DNA of 5,726 bases from an uncultured Collinsella sp. (GTDB taxonomy: Bacteria > Actinomycetota > Coriobacteriia > Coriobacteriales > Coriobacteriaceae), in assembly GCA_938036665.1 (NCBI GenBank), contig CALHWR010000146.1, positions 1-5,726 of the forward strand, written 5' to 3'. The notes below the pieces were generated by a model, which searched no databases, was not told the DNA's origin, and saw only the letters and a program-made list of their open reading frames with translations. This document shows, piece by piece, positions 1-5,500 of this stretch (within the stretch, counting starts at the first letter, position 1; each line of letters begins with the position of its first letter). Both the position numbers and the translations under genes were made by a program.

Positions 1-293
1 ACAGCCCACCAGGCCGAGACGACCGCTCCCGCCACGAGACCGACGGACGCGGCATACAGCCACCGCTTCAAAGGGGCAAGCCGCGCACATGATTGAGCCA
101 GCATAACAAATACCGCCGCCGCAACGGGAATGGTCCATAGCGGCCCGACCGCTGGCGCCCGCTCCCTCAACAGCGCATCAGCGGCCATGTTGAGCACCAA
201 GACGCAGCTCATGCACATGCCGGCACACAGGGTCATCGTCCACGGAAGCAGGGGCCGCGGAGGCATAACACGCTCGCGCTCGGTCGCACTCAT
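1..293 (-). CDS. comEC: ComEC-like competence membrane protein, N-terminal part (partial, runs off left edge)
   Basis: Only the first 97 codons are in the window; the frame is open from ATG (293-291) to the edge. The ATG overlaps the comEA stop as ATGA, which suggests translational coupling; no strong Shine-Dalgarno is visible. The peptide begins with a short basic, Pro-rich stretch (MSATERERVMPPRPLLPW) and then shows two or three hydrophobic segments at roughly residues 18-38, 52-70 and 80-97, separated by short Arg/Lys-containing turns. This fits the N-terminal membrane region of ComEC, the polytopic channel that carries single-stranded DNA across the membrane during transformation. The OB-fold, competence core and metallo-beta-lactamase-like domains of the family would lie outside the window and cannot be checked. 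Identification rests mainly on position directly after comEA, the usual order, plus the membrane character. The alternative is an unrelated membrane protein. Confidence 0.72.
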   Translation of the reverse strand, partial: MSATERERVMPPRPLLPWTMTLCAGMCMSCVLVLNMAADALLRERAPAVGPLWTIPVAAAVFVMLAQSCARLAPLKRWLYAASVGLVAGAVVSAWWA

Positions 294-1003
294 ACGCAGA
301 TGCAATCTTTGATTTTGGCAAGCTTCTTCTCGCCGATTCCCGACACACGCATCAGGTCGTCAACCGAGGCAAAAGCACCGTTCTTTGTCCGCTCATCGAT
401 AATCGACTGGGCCATGGAGGGACCGATGCCCGAGAGCGTCTGCAGCTCTGCCGCGCTTGCCGTATTGATGTTTACCAGGCCTGTTGCGCCGCTCACGCCC
501 GATGATGCGGAAGCCCCACCATCAACACCGGCTTCCGCAATAGACGCCTGCTGCTCCCCTACCGTTGGAACGTGGATTTTTTGTCCATCAGTGACCTTAG
601 ATGCCCGATTGAGCCCCGTAACGTCTGCCTCGGGCGCCAGCCCGCCGGCGGCATCAATCGCCTGAGCCACCCGCGCGCCGTCCTTGAGACGATATACACC
701 GGGCGACACAACGGCGCCATCGACATCGACATAGACCTCTGCCGCGGCAGAAGCCTTAGTCGAAGAACCTTCGGATGTCTTTCCGCTCGAGGCATCACCG
801 GATCCCGGCTCCACCAACGAGCCCGAACCGTCAGTGCGCTCAAACGACACGGCGCCGGCACCGCCGCCAAGGTTCGCCATCGCCAAGCCGCTCGCCATCG
901 CAATGACGCCCAGCATCGCCACCACCACAGCCTTATGACCGAGCAGCTTGCCTGCCCAGCGGTCCATCTTTTTGACCCGTTCGTGTTGTTCGCGCTGCGC
1001 CAT
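290..1003 (-). CDS. comEA: ComEA family helix-hairpin-helix DNA-binding competence protein
   Basis: Encodes 237 aa. ComEA binds double-stranded DNA outside the membrane and delivers it to ComEC. Visible parts in order: a charged cytoplasmic N-terminus (about 1-22); one membrane anchor at about 24-44 (AVVVAMLGVIAMASGLAMA); a Ser/Gly/Ala-rich linker (about 56-88); an SLBB-type domain at about 89-146 (VYVDVDGAVVSPGVYRL, then IDAAGGL and GQKIHVP); a second flexible linker (about 150-174); and a C-terminal ComEA helix-hairpin-helix region at about 177-237, with VNINTASAAELQTLSGIG and the second hairpin VSGIGEKKLAKIK. Both GIG turns, which contact the DNA backbone in this family, are intact. I chose the ATG at 1003 because GGGAGG lies 7 nt upstream; an in-frame ATG at 1081 would add 26 residues without family character or a comparable ribosome binding site. 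The stop overlaps the comEC start. The gene follows the thiI terminator, so it probably has its own promoter. Confidence 0.93.
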   Translation of the reverse strand: MAQREQHERVKKMDRWAGKLLGHKAVVVAMLGVIAMASGLAMANLGGGAGAVSFERTDGSGSLVEPGSGDASSGKTSEGSSTKASAAAEVYVDVDGAVVSPGVYRLKDGARVAQAIDAAGGLAPEADVTGLNRASKVTDGQKIHVPTVGEQQASIAEAGVDGGASASSGVSGATGLVNINTASAAELQTLSGIGPSMAQSIIDERTKNGAFASVDDLMRVSGIGEKKLAKIKDCICV

Positions 1004-1010
1004 AACAAAA

Positions 1011-1016
1011 CCTCCC
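1011..1016 (-). promoter_or_regulatory. Shine-Dalgarno of comEA (decides the start)
   Basis: The minus strand reads GGGAGG, then 7 nt (TTTTGTT), then ATG. This is a near-ideal ribosome binding site and is why the start at 1003 is preferred over the in-frame ATG at 1081. Confidence 0.85.
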
Positions 1017-1053
1017 AACAACATCGTGTCAGGAAAAGAGCCCTGCAACGGCC

Positions 1054-1081
1054 ATGCTTCAAAACCGGTTTTCGCGGTCAA
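1054..1081 (-). promoter_or_regulatory. Weak candidate comEA promoter with palindromic spacer
   Basis: The minus strand has TTGACC (1081-1076, 5 of 6 bases of a -35 consensus), a 16-nt spacer, then AAGCAT (1059-1054, only 3 of 6 bases of a -10). The spacer contains the perfect palindrome AAAACCGGTTTT (1061-1072), a position where a repressor site could sit. Transcription would start near 1047, giving a leader of about 44 nt. The weak -10 keeps confidence low. A promoter of some kind is expected here because thiI ends in a terminator. Confidence 0.3.
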
Positions 1082-1173
1082 ACCAAAAGCCGACCAAAAC
1101 CTTGCACAAATCTGTCCATTTATTCAGGCACACGTCAGCAAATGAACACTTAGCCGCAAAATGCCCAGATAGC

Positions 1174-1206
1174 AAAAGACCGACGATGCAAGAGCATCGT
1201 CGGTCT
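1174..1206 (-). terminator. Rho-independent terminator after thiI
   Basis: A perfect 13-bp inverted repeat (AGACCGACGATGC at 1177-1189, GCATCGTCGGTCT at 1194-1206) closes a 4-nt loop and begins 11 nt after the thiI stop. On the minus strand the stem is followed by a short T-run (TTT plus the last stem T). The plus strand has no T-run, so it points to termination of the mihF-gmk-rpoZ-thiI transcript. The T-tract is short, but the stem is long and GC-rich. Confidence 0.85.
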
Positions 1207-1216
1207 ATGCACAAAT

Positions 1217-2461
1217 TTACTCGTGATCTTGGTAAATCTCACGCGGAGCAAGCTCCGAATGTTTGCATTTTAAGGTCTTAGGGGCCTTATACGTGTTGCT
1301 TTCGAAGTCGATGTACTCGGTCTGCTTGAGTAGGCGCTCGATCATCTCCTCGTGATCGAACAACTCCCAGGCCTCATGCACGGCATCGAGTTTAGCGTGC
1401 GTCTCGGGACGACGCGGCATAAACAGCGTGCAGCAGTCGGGAGCGGCCTCAGTCGAGATATCGAACGTACCAATCTCCTCGGCGCGCGCGATAATCTCCT
1501 GCTTGTCCGAACCGATGAGCGGACGGAACACGGGGATCTTCACGGCCTCGTTAACGGCCATGATATTCTCAAGCGTTTGGGAGGCAACCTGTCCAAGCGA
1601 TTCGCCCGTCACGATGGCCTTGGCGCCCTCGATGTGTGCAATGCGCTCGGCAACCGAATACATAATGCGGCGATACATGATCACGCGCAGGTTGCTGGGA
1701 CAGGTGACCGAAATCTCACGCTGGCAGTCGCCAAACGGCACCACGTACAGGCGGCCGATCTGGACACCCGGCTCAAGCGCACGGATGATGTCCTGCACCA
1801 AATACTCGCTCGTGTCGGGCGTCTGCGGACGACCTGAGAAATGCACCGGCACGCACACCGCGCCACGACGCGCGAGCATCCAGGTCGCCACCGGAGAATC
1901 AATACCCGACGACAGCAGCGTCACGACCTTGCCGGCAGAACCCACCGGCAGACCGCCCACGCCGCGCTCGGAGCGTGCGTACACGTAAACGCTACCCTGG
2001 ACCACCAGTACGTGCACCATCGCGTCGGGGTCGTGCATTTGAACCTTTTTATCGGGGAAGGCCTCACACAGTACCTCGCCCACCTGTCGATTGATATCAA
2101 TCGAGGTGAGCTCGTAGTCGGTGTTAGAGCGCTTGGCATGCACCTTAAACGACTCAAAGGGACCAAACTCGCGCAGCGCCTTCACGGCGGCGGCGCAGTA
2201 CTCCTGCGGGTCGCGGTTCGTGTGATATGCCAGGGACACGCGGGCAACGCCGGGTACGGTGCGAATGACGCGCGCCGCCTCGTCGGCCTGATGCTCATTA
2301 AAGGTCACGAGGATATAACCGGAAATTCGAGACACGGCATTCACGGAAAAGGCGGCCAAGGCCGCCTTGATGTTATCCATGAGGATATGCTCAAAATGTG
2401 CGCGGTTCTTGCCCTTCAGTCCAACCTCGTGATAGTGGACCAGGCAGACGCGAGCCGCCAT
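1217..2461 (-). CDS. thiI: tRNA 4-thiouridine synthetase / thiamine sulfurtransferase ThiI (no rhodanese domain)
   Basis: Encodes 414 aa. ThiI adenylates U8 of tRNA and inserts sulfur to make 4-thiouridine; in many bacteria it also passes sulfur toward the thiamine thiazole. The N-terminus HEVGLKGKNR (11-20) is the ferredoxin-like domain signature. A THUMP RNA-binding domain lies at about 60-165, with the GVGGLPVG linker at 167-174. The PP-loop ATP-pyrophosphatase motif is SSGIDSP (184-190), followed by TGESLGQVASQTLENI (285-300) and PDCCTLF (341-347), whose cysteines fall near the conserved cysteine region of the catalytic domain. The protein stops soon after, so the C-terminal rhodanese domain of E. 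coli ThiI (482 aa) is absent. Such short forms, known in Bacillus, take sulfur directly from a cysteine desulfurase; none is visible here. A short tail with a further cysteine (C399) follows the core. The ATG directly abuts the rpoZ stop (TAA|ATG) with no clear Shine-Dalgarno, suggesting coupled translation. Confidence 0.95.
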   Translation of the reverse strand: MAARVCLVHYHEVGLKGKNRAHFEHILMDNIKAALAAFSVNAVSRISGYILVTFNEHQADEAARVIRTVPGVARVSLAYHTNRDPQEYCAAAVKALREFGPFESFKVHAKRSNTDYELTSIDINRQVGEVLCEAFPDKKVQMHDPDAMVHVLVVQGSVYVYARSERGVGGLPVGSAGKVVTLLSSGIDSPVATWMLARRGAVCVPVHFSGRPQTPDTSEYLVQDIIRALEPGVQIGRLYVVPFGDCQREISVTCPSNLRVIMYRRIMYSVAERIAHIEGAKAIVTGESLGQVASQTLENIMAVNEAVKIPVFRPLIGSDKQEIIARAEEIGTFDISTEAAPDCCTLFMPRRPETHAKLDAVHEAWELFDHEEMIERLLKQTEYIDFESNTYKAPKTLKCKHSELAPREIYQDHE

Positions 2462-2743
2462 TTAGGCTTCAGCAACCTTGTGGCCGAGCGCCTTCTCGTA
2501 ACGAGCCTCGTCGTAAGAGATGTCACCGTCGACAATCTCGTCCATAGCCATCGAGATGGTATCGGCACCGGAAAGCCCGATGGTGATGTCATCGACATCC
2601 TGGACGGCAAGCACGCGGTTGTGCTGGCCACGCAGCATGCTATTGATGTCGCAGGCGCGCTTGGAGGCAAGCGAAGCGAGCAGGAAGCGGTTGTGATCGG
2701 TCTTCTCCAGAAGATCGTCAATGCAAGGCTTTACAACGGACAC
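2462..2743 (-). CDS. rpoZ: DNA-directed RNA polymerase omega subunit
   Basis: Encodes 93 aa, usual for the family. Omega binds the beta' subunit and helps assemble and stabilise RNA polymerase. The diagnostic N-terminal region is IDDLLEKTDHNRFLLASLASKRACDIN (positions 8-34), matching the omega pattern of a short helix followed by an A/S-K-R-A helix; the later ITIGLSGADTISMAMDEI (53-70) matches the segment that ends in conserved acidic and hydrophobic residues before the tail. The start is GTG at 2743. It is supported by a GAGG Shine-Dalgarno 4 nt upstream that overlaps the gmk stop codon (TGAGG), and no ATG lies near the family N-terminus. The gene is 5 nt after gmk and directly before thiI. 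The gmk-rpoZ pair is a common actinobacterial arrangement, and ppGpp signalling is linked to both products in some bacteria, though nothing in this sequence tests that. Confidence 0.93.
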   Translation of the reverse strand: MSVVKPCIDDLLEKTDHNRFLLASLASKRACDINSMLRGQHNRVLAVQDVDDITIGLSGADTISMAMDEIVDGDISYDEARYEKALGHKVAEA

Positions 2744-2748
2744 GGACC

Positions 2749-3318
2749 TCAGATCCTTTCATGCATATCGAGAACGCGAACGAGTTCATCGGTCGCGCGG
2801 TCGAGATCGTCATTCACCACGACGTCGTCGTAGCGGTCGGCAAGGGCAAGCTCATCGGCGGCGTTTGCCATACGCAGCTCAATCGTCTCGGGCGTCTCGG
2901 TACCGCGACCGACTAGACGCTCGCGGAGCACCTCAAGCGAAGGCGGCTTGATAAAGATCAGCACGGCCTCGGGGAAACGCTCCTTCACCTGCAGGGCGCC
3001 CTGGACATCGATCTCCAAAATCAGAGACGAGCCCGAGGCGAGCTTGGATGTGACCTCGCTCACCAACGTGCCGTAGCAGTTACCGTGGACCTCGGCCCAC
3101 TCAACAAACTCACCGTTTGCCACGCGGCGGTCGAACTCCTCGCGCGTCAGAAAAAAGTAGTTGACGCCGTCGACCTCACCTTTGCGTGGTGCTCGCGTGG
3201 TAGCCGAAACCGTCAAACCCAGGTTCGAGCGGCGCTCGCGCACACGAGTGACGAGCGTACCCTTGCCTGCGCCTGACGGTCCAGAAATCACAAAGAGCTT
3301 GGAATCCTGAGCGCTCAC
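2749..3318 (-). CDS. gmk: Guanylate kinase
   Basis: Encodes 189 aa, close to the usual bacterial length. It phosphorylates GMP (and dGMP) to GDP with ATP in the cytoplasm, the essential step between GMP and GTP. Motifs: P-loop GPSGAGKGT (13-21); the GMP-binding segment SATTRAPRKGEVDGVNYFF (38-56), with the two Arg, the Glu and the Tyr expected to hold GMP; YGT (82-84); EIDVQGA (102-108); and the lid region RLVGRGTET (134-142) followed by ELRM with Arg149. All appear intact. The start is GTG at 3318, which directly abuts the mihF stop (TAA|GTG). No ATG lies upstream of the P-loop and there is no clear Shine-Dalgarno, so ribosomes finishing mihF probably restart here. The stop (TGA) forms part of the rpoZ ribosome binding site. 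Confidence 0.97.
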   Translation of the reverse strand: MSAQDSKLFVISGPSGAGKGTLVTRVRERRSNLGLTVSATTRAPRKGEVDGVNYFFLTREEFDRRVANGEFVEWAEVHGNCYGTLVSEVTSKLASGSSLILEIDVQGALQVKERFPEAVLIFIKPPSLEVLRERLVGRGTETPETIELRMANAADELALADRYDDVVVNDDLDRATDELVRVLDMHERI

Positions 3319-3627
3319 TTATTTGGTCAGCTGCTCGAGGAGCTGCTCGCGCTGACGGACGCCGAGGCCCTGGACGCGACGAGTAGCGGAGATACCGAGC
3401 TCCTCCATGATCTTGGCGGCCTTGGCCTTGCCATAACCAGGGAGAGACTCGATGAGGGTGGAAACCTTCATGCGGGAAGCGATGGGGTCATCGGAGTTGA
3501 GCACGGACTCGAGGGACTTCTCGCCCTTCTTGATCTGCTCGCGAAGCTCAGCGCGGGCGTGACGTGCGGCGGCAGCCTTCTCAAGAGCCTGCTTGCGCTG
3601 CTCGTCGGTAAGCTGAGGGAGTGCCAT
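3319..3627 (-). CDS. mihF: Integration host factor, actinobacterial type (mIHF)
   Basis: Encodes 102 aa. It is a nucleoid-associated protein of the actinobacterial mIHF family, unrelated to the HU/IHF-alpha/beta fold. It binds and bends DNA and is required for phage L5 integration in mycobacteria. The N-terminal half is helical and charged (LTDEQRKQALEKAAAARHAR at 6-25). The C-terminal half carries the H2TH-type DNA-binding region: MKVSTLIESLPGYGKAKA (53-70) and ISATRRVQGLGVRQREQLLE (79-98), very close to the mycobacterial pattern of LLESLP-GK, then PTRR, GLG and RQ. Start ATG 3627 is chosen because GGAGG lies 5 nt upstream; a TTG four codons earlier would lie inside that ribosome binding site. 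The gene leads the mihF-gmk-rpoZ-thiI cluster and has a candidate promoter and a leader hairpin upstream. Confidence 0.95.
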   Translation of the reverse strand: MALPQLTDEQRKQALEKAAAARHARAELREQIKKGEKSLESVLNSDDPIASRMKVSTLIESLPGYGKAKAAKIMEELGISATRRVQGLGVRQREQLLEQLTK

Positions 3628-3632
3628 TCGTA

Positions 3633-3637
3633 CCTCC
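3633..3637 (-). promoter_or_regulatory. Shine-Dalgarno of mihF (decides the start)
   Basis: The minus strand reads GGAGG, a 5-nt spacer (TACGA), then ATG. This fixes the start at 3627. It is the only strong ribosome binding site in the four-gene mihF-gmk-rpoZ-thiI cluster, which suggests the downstream genes rely on translational coupling. Confidence 0.85.
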
Positions 3638-3668
3638 AAATAGTTGGGTTATATCTGATTCAATAATT

Positions 3669-3700
3669 GGCATTTTAGCACGTAGAACGTACAAAATGCC
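3669..3700 (-). promoter_or_regulatory. Hairpin in the mihF 5' leader
   Basis: On the minus strand GGCATTTT (3700-3693) pairs with AAAATGCC (3676-3669). Inside it GTACG pairs with CGTGC (one G-U pair), around a TTCTA loop with one bulged T. That makes about 13 bp in total. With transcription starting near 3709 it would lie close to the 5' end of the mRNA and about 41 nt before the start codon. No T-run follows, so it is not a normal terminator. It could stabilise the mRNA or be a protein-binding site at the DNA or RNA level. The pairing is seen directly; the function is unknown. Confidence 0.45.
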
Positions 3701-3715
3701 TAATCGCGGCTCCAT

Positions 3716-3744
3716 AGGTTAGACGATACCCGCAAAAAGTGCAA
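3716..3744 (-). promoter_or_regulatory. Candidate promoter of the mihF-gmk-rpoZ-thiI cluster
   Basis: On the minus strand TTGCAC (3744-3739; 4 of 6 bases of a -35) is separated by exactly 17 nt from TAACCT (3721-3716; 3 of 6 bases of a -10, keeping the key T, A and final T). A start near 3709 would leave a leader of about 82 nt carrying the hairpin at 3669-3700. Position and spacing are good; the -10 is only moderate. Confidence 0.45.
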
Positions 3745-3763
3745 TATACTGCGCCCAAAGTTA

Positions 3764-3826
3764 AGCCCCTGACCTGCGATTCCACACAAAGGATGGGAAA
3801 GTTTACGCAGGCACAGGGGCTATTTT
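3764..3826 (+). terminator. Extended stem-loop with T-run; pyr-operon terminator or small structured RNA
   Basis: AGCCCCTG (3764-3771) pairs with CAGGGGCT (3814-3821), and CCTGCG (3773-3778) pairs with CGCAGG (3806-3811). The two helices are separated by a small internal loop (A opposite CA) and enclose a 27-nt loop (3779-3805). On the plus strand ATTTTG follows the stem, as in an intrinsic terminator. On the minus strand only TTAACTTT follows, which is poorer. It lies 46 nt after the pyrF stop, so ending pyrF transcription is the simplest role. The large loop and a TATACT box 14 nt before the stem on the plus strand leave open a small RNA read in the plus direction. The structure is clear; its role and strand are not. 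Confidence 0.45.
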
Positions 3827-3838
3827 GTGCTAATGAGA

Positions 3839-3859
3839 CCCAAAAGTGGTGACTTAGGG
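3839..3859 (-). other. Weak imperfect hairpin just after the pyrF stop
   Basis: On the minus strand CCC and AAGT pair with ACTT and GGG around a CACC loop, with small mismatches, beginning 8 nt after the pyrF stop. The following bases TCTCATTAG are a poor T-run. It could help end pyrF transcription but is too weak to call a terminator alone. Confidence 0.2.
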
Positions 3860-3866
3860 GAATCTT

Positions 3867-4583
3867 TTACGCGACGTTTTCGACCAGCTCGGCGACGATG
3901 GCGTCAAAGGCGGCAACCGGATCGTCGGCACCGGTGATGGGACGGCCCACCACAATGTGGCTTGCGCCACGCTCGATAGCCTGGGAAGGCGTCGCCACGC
4001 GGGACTGGTCACCAAGGGCGGCACCCACCGGACGCACACCCGGAGTCACGATCAGGGCATCAGGACCCAGCAGCTCACGCATGTCGTGAGCCTCCATCGG
4101 CGAGCACACGATGCCGTCGATGCCGTTGGTCTGGGCAAGCTTTGCCAGACGGGCGGCTTCCTCGGCCACGGGAGACTCGACGCCGATCTCGCTCAAGGCA
4201 TCCTGATTCATACTCGTGAGCACGGTAATGGCGACGAGCTTGGCGCGGTCCTCGCGCGCCTCCTCGGCACCCTCACGGCACGCGGCGAGCATAGCGCCCG
4301 AACCCAAGCCGTGGACCGAGAGCAGGTCGGCACCGGCAAGCGAGGCCGAGCGGGCAGCGCCGCGCACCTGATGCGGAATGTCATGGAACTTAAGGTCGAG
4401 GAAGACCTTGAAGCCCAGGTCCTTAAAGGTCTTGACGATCTCGGGACCCTCGGCGTAATAGAGCGTCATGCCCACCTTGAGCCAAGCGGCATGACCCGAA
4501 AGCTCATGGGCGAGCTCGAGCGCGCGCTCACGGTCGCAGTCGAGGGCGACGATGACGCGGTCGCGGGCATCGGTCTCTAGCAT
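3867..4583 (-). CDS. pyrF: Orotidine 5'-phosphate decarboxylase
   Basis: Encodes 238 aa, normal for type 1 bacterial PyrF. It decarboxylates OMP to UMP, the last step of de novo pyrimidine synthesis, as a cytoplasmic dimer with a TIM-barrel fold. The catalytic charged array is visible as LDLKFHDIP (62-70), giving Asp63, Lys65 and Asp68 of the D-x-K-x-x-D motif. Upstream are the substrate-binding Asp15 (VALDCD) and Lys36 (WLKVG). Downstream are TPGVRP (180-185) and the phosphate-binding VVGRPIT (211-217) with Arg214. Nothing essential appears missing. The start is ATG at 4583, which overlaps the pyrD stop by 7 nt (ATGCTAG); AGGTG lies 7 nt upstream. An upstream in-frame extension to 4832 is only pyrD read in another frame and has no family character. 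It is the last gene of the pyrK-pyrD-pyrF run. Confidence 0.97.
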   Translation of the reverse strand: MLETDARDRVIVALDCDRERALELAHELSGHAAWLKVGMTLYYAEGPEIVKTFKDLGFKVFLDLKFHDIPHQVRGAARSASLAGADLLSVHGLGSGAMLAACREGAEEAREDRAKLVAITVLTSMNQDALSEIGVESPVAEEAARLAKLAQTNGIDGIVCSPMEAHDMRELLGPDALIVTPGVRPVGAALGDQSRVATPSQAIERGASHIVVGRPITGADDPVAAFDAIVAELVENVA

Positions 4584-5500
4584 TCGAAAGCACCTACCAG
4601 CTCGTTGATATCCTTCACGCCCTGGGACTCGGCCCAGGCCTCGAGCTCGCGCGCTATCTTGAGCGAAGCGCACGGATCGACGAAGTTGGCCATGCCGACC
4701 GACACGCAGGTAGCGCCAGCCAGGATAAACTCGGCCGCATCCTCGCCCGTCATGACGCCGCCGACACCGTTGATGGGGATATCGACGGCCTGGGCAACCT
4801 CCCAGACCATGCGCACGGCGATGTGGTGGCACAGCGGACCCGAAAGGCCGCCCTTGGGCTTGGCCACGCGGGACTTGCGGGTGTGCACGTCGATGGCCAT
4901 ACCCTGGATGGAGTTGATGACCGAAAGGCCATCGGCACCGGCGGCCTCGAGAGCCTTGGCAATCTCGGCGACGTTGACCGGAGCCATCTTCACAAACAGC
5001 GGCTTGTCGGTCACCTTGCGGCAGGCGGCCATGACGGCAGAGGCGCCCTCGGGCGTGGAGCCCATGGCGGCACCGCCGGCGGCTATGTTGGGGCAGCTCA
5101 CGTTGATCTCATAGCCGGCGGCCCAGGGGCACAGCTCGACATACATCTCGAGCGCGCGGACAAACTCATCCACGGAATGACCGGCAACCTGGCAGATGAC
5201 CTGGCAACCGTCCTTGGAGAGCTGCTCGAGCCACGGACCGGACTCGCGGGCGAAAGCGGCCACACCGGGGTTCTGCAGGCCCACGGAATTGATCATGCCA
5301 CCGGGGATCTCGGCCATGCGGGGTGCGGGATTGCCGGGCCAGGGCTCGGCAGCGCAGCCCTTGGTGGTGATGGCACCCAGCTGGGAGACATCGAAGAAGT
5401 TCTGGAACTGCCAACCGTAGCCAAAGGTACCAGCTGCGGTGTTGATGGGGTTCTGCATCTTGACGCCGCCGAAATCGACGGCCATGTTCACGGTACCCAC
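4577..5500 (-). CDS. pyrD: Dihydroorotate dehydrogenase, class 1B catalytic subunit
   Basis: Encodes 307 aa. It oxidises dihydroorotate to orotate on FMN and, with PyrK, passes electrons to NAD+. Motifs along the TIM barrel: NPINTAAGTFGYG (17-29), TTKG with Lys47 (45-48), NSVGLQNPG (71-79), EINVSCPN (131-138) with Cys136 as the expected catalytic base of class 1 enzymes, FVKMAP (169-174), GGLSGP (217-222), NGVGGV (244-249) and SVGMANF (267-273). A cysteine rather than a serine base, and pyrK next door, place it in class 1B rather than the membrane, quinone-linked class 2. I use the GTG at 5500, which overlaps the pyrK stop by one base (TAGTG) and has GGTGG about 7 nt upstream; GTG 5491 or ATG 5485 are possible alternatives that would shorten the N-terminus by 3 or 5 residues. 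Confidence 0.96.
   Translation of the reverse strand: MGTVNMAVDFGGVKMQNPINTAAGTFGYGWQFQNFFDVSQLGAITTKGCAAEPWPGNPAPRMAEIPGGMINSVGLQNPGVAAFARESGPWLEQLSKDGCQVICQVAGHSVDEFVRALEMYVELCPWAAGYEINVSCPNIAAGGAAMGSTPEGASAVMAACRKVTDKPLFVKMAPVNVAEIAKALEAAGADGLSVINSIQGMAIDVHTRKSRVAKPKGGLSGPLCHHIAVRMVWEVAQAVDIPINGVGGVMTGEDAAEFILAGATCVSVGMANFVDPCASLKIARELEAWAESQGVKDINELVGAFEC

Noticed and set aside
1004..1081. 26-codon upstream extension of comEA from ATG 1081
   Set aside because: It would place the strong GGGAGG ribosome binding site inside the coding region and adds residues without family character.
572..1153. Plus-strand open frame of 193 codons opposite comEA
   Set aside because: It is antisense to a well-supported gene, extends through the intergenic region, and has no recognisable motif.
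1841..2833. Long plus-strand open frame of 330 codons across thiI, rpoZ and gmk
   Set aside because: It lies antisense to three recognised genes, is rich in His, Arg and Gly with no family resemblance, and crosses gene boundaries. Long antisense frames are common in GC-rich coding DNA.
3328..3348. Near-palindrome around CTCGAG at the 3' end of mihF
   Set aside because: It arises from codons for a repeated Glu-Gln-Leu-Leu pattern in the C-terminal helix, so coding constraint explains it.
3758..3827. Possible tRNA or known riboswitch in the pyrF-mihF gap
   Set aside because: There is no cloverleaf, T-loop or anticodon arm, and I could not match the loop to a riboswitch consensus I know; it is recorded only as an unassigned stem-loop.
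4584..4832. 83-codon upstream extension of pyrF
   Set aside because: The added part is Arg/Gly-rich and is pyrD sequence read in another frame. The PyrF family N-terminus and a ribosome binding site both fit ATG 4583.
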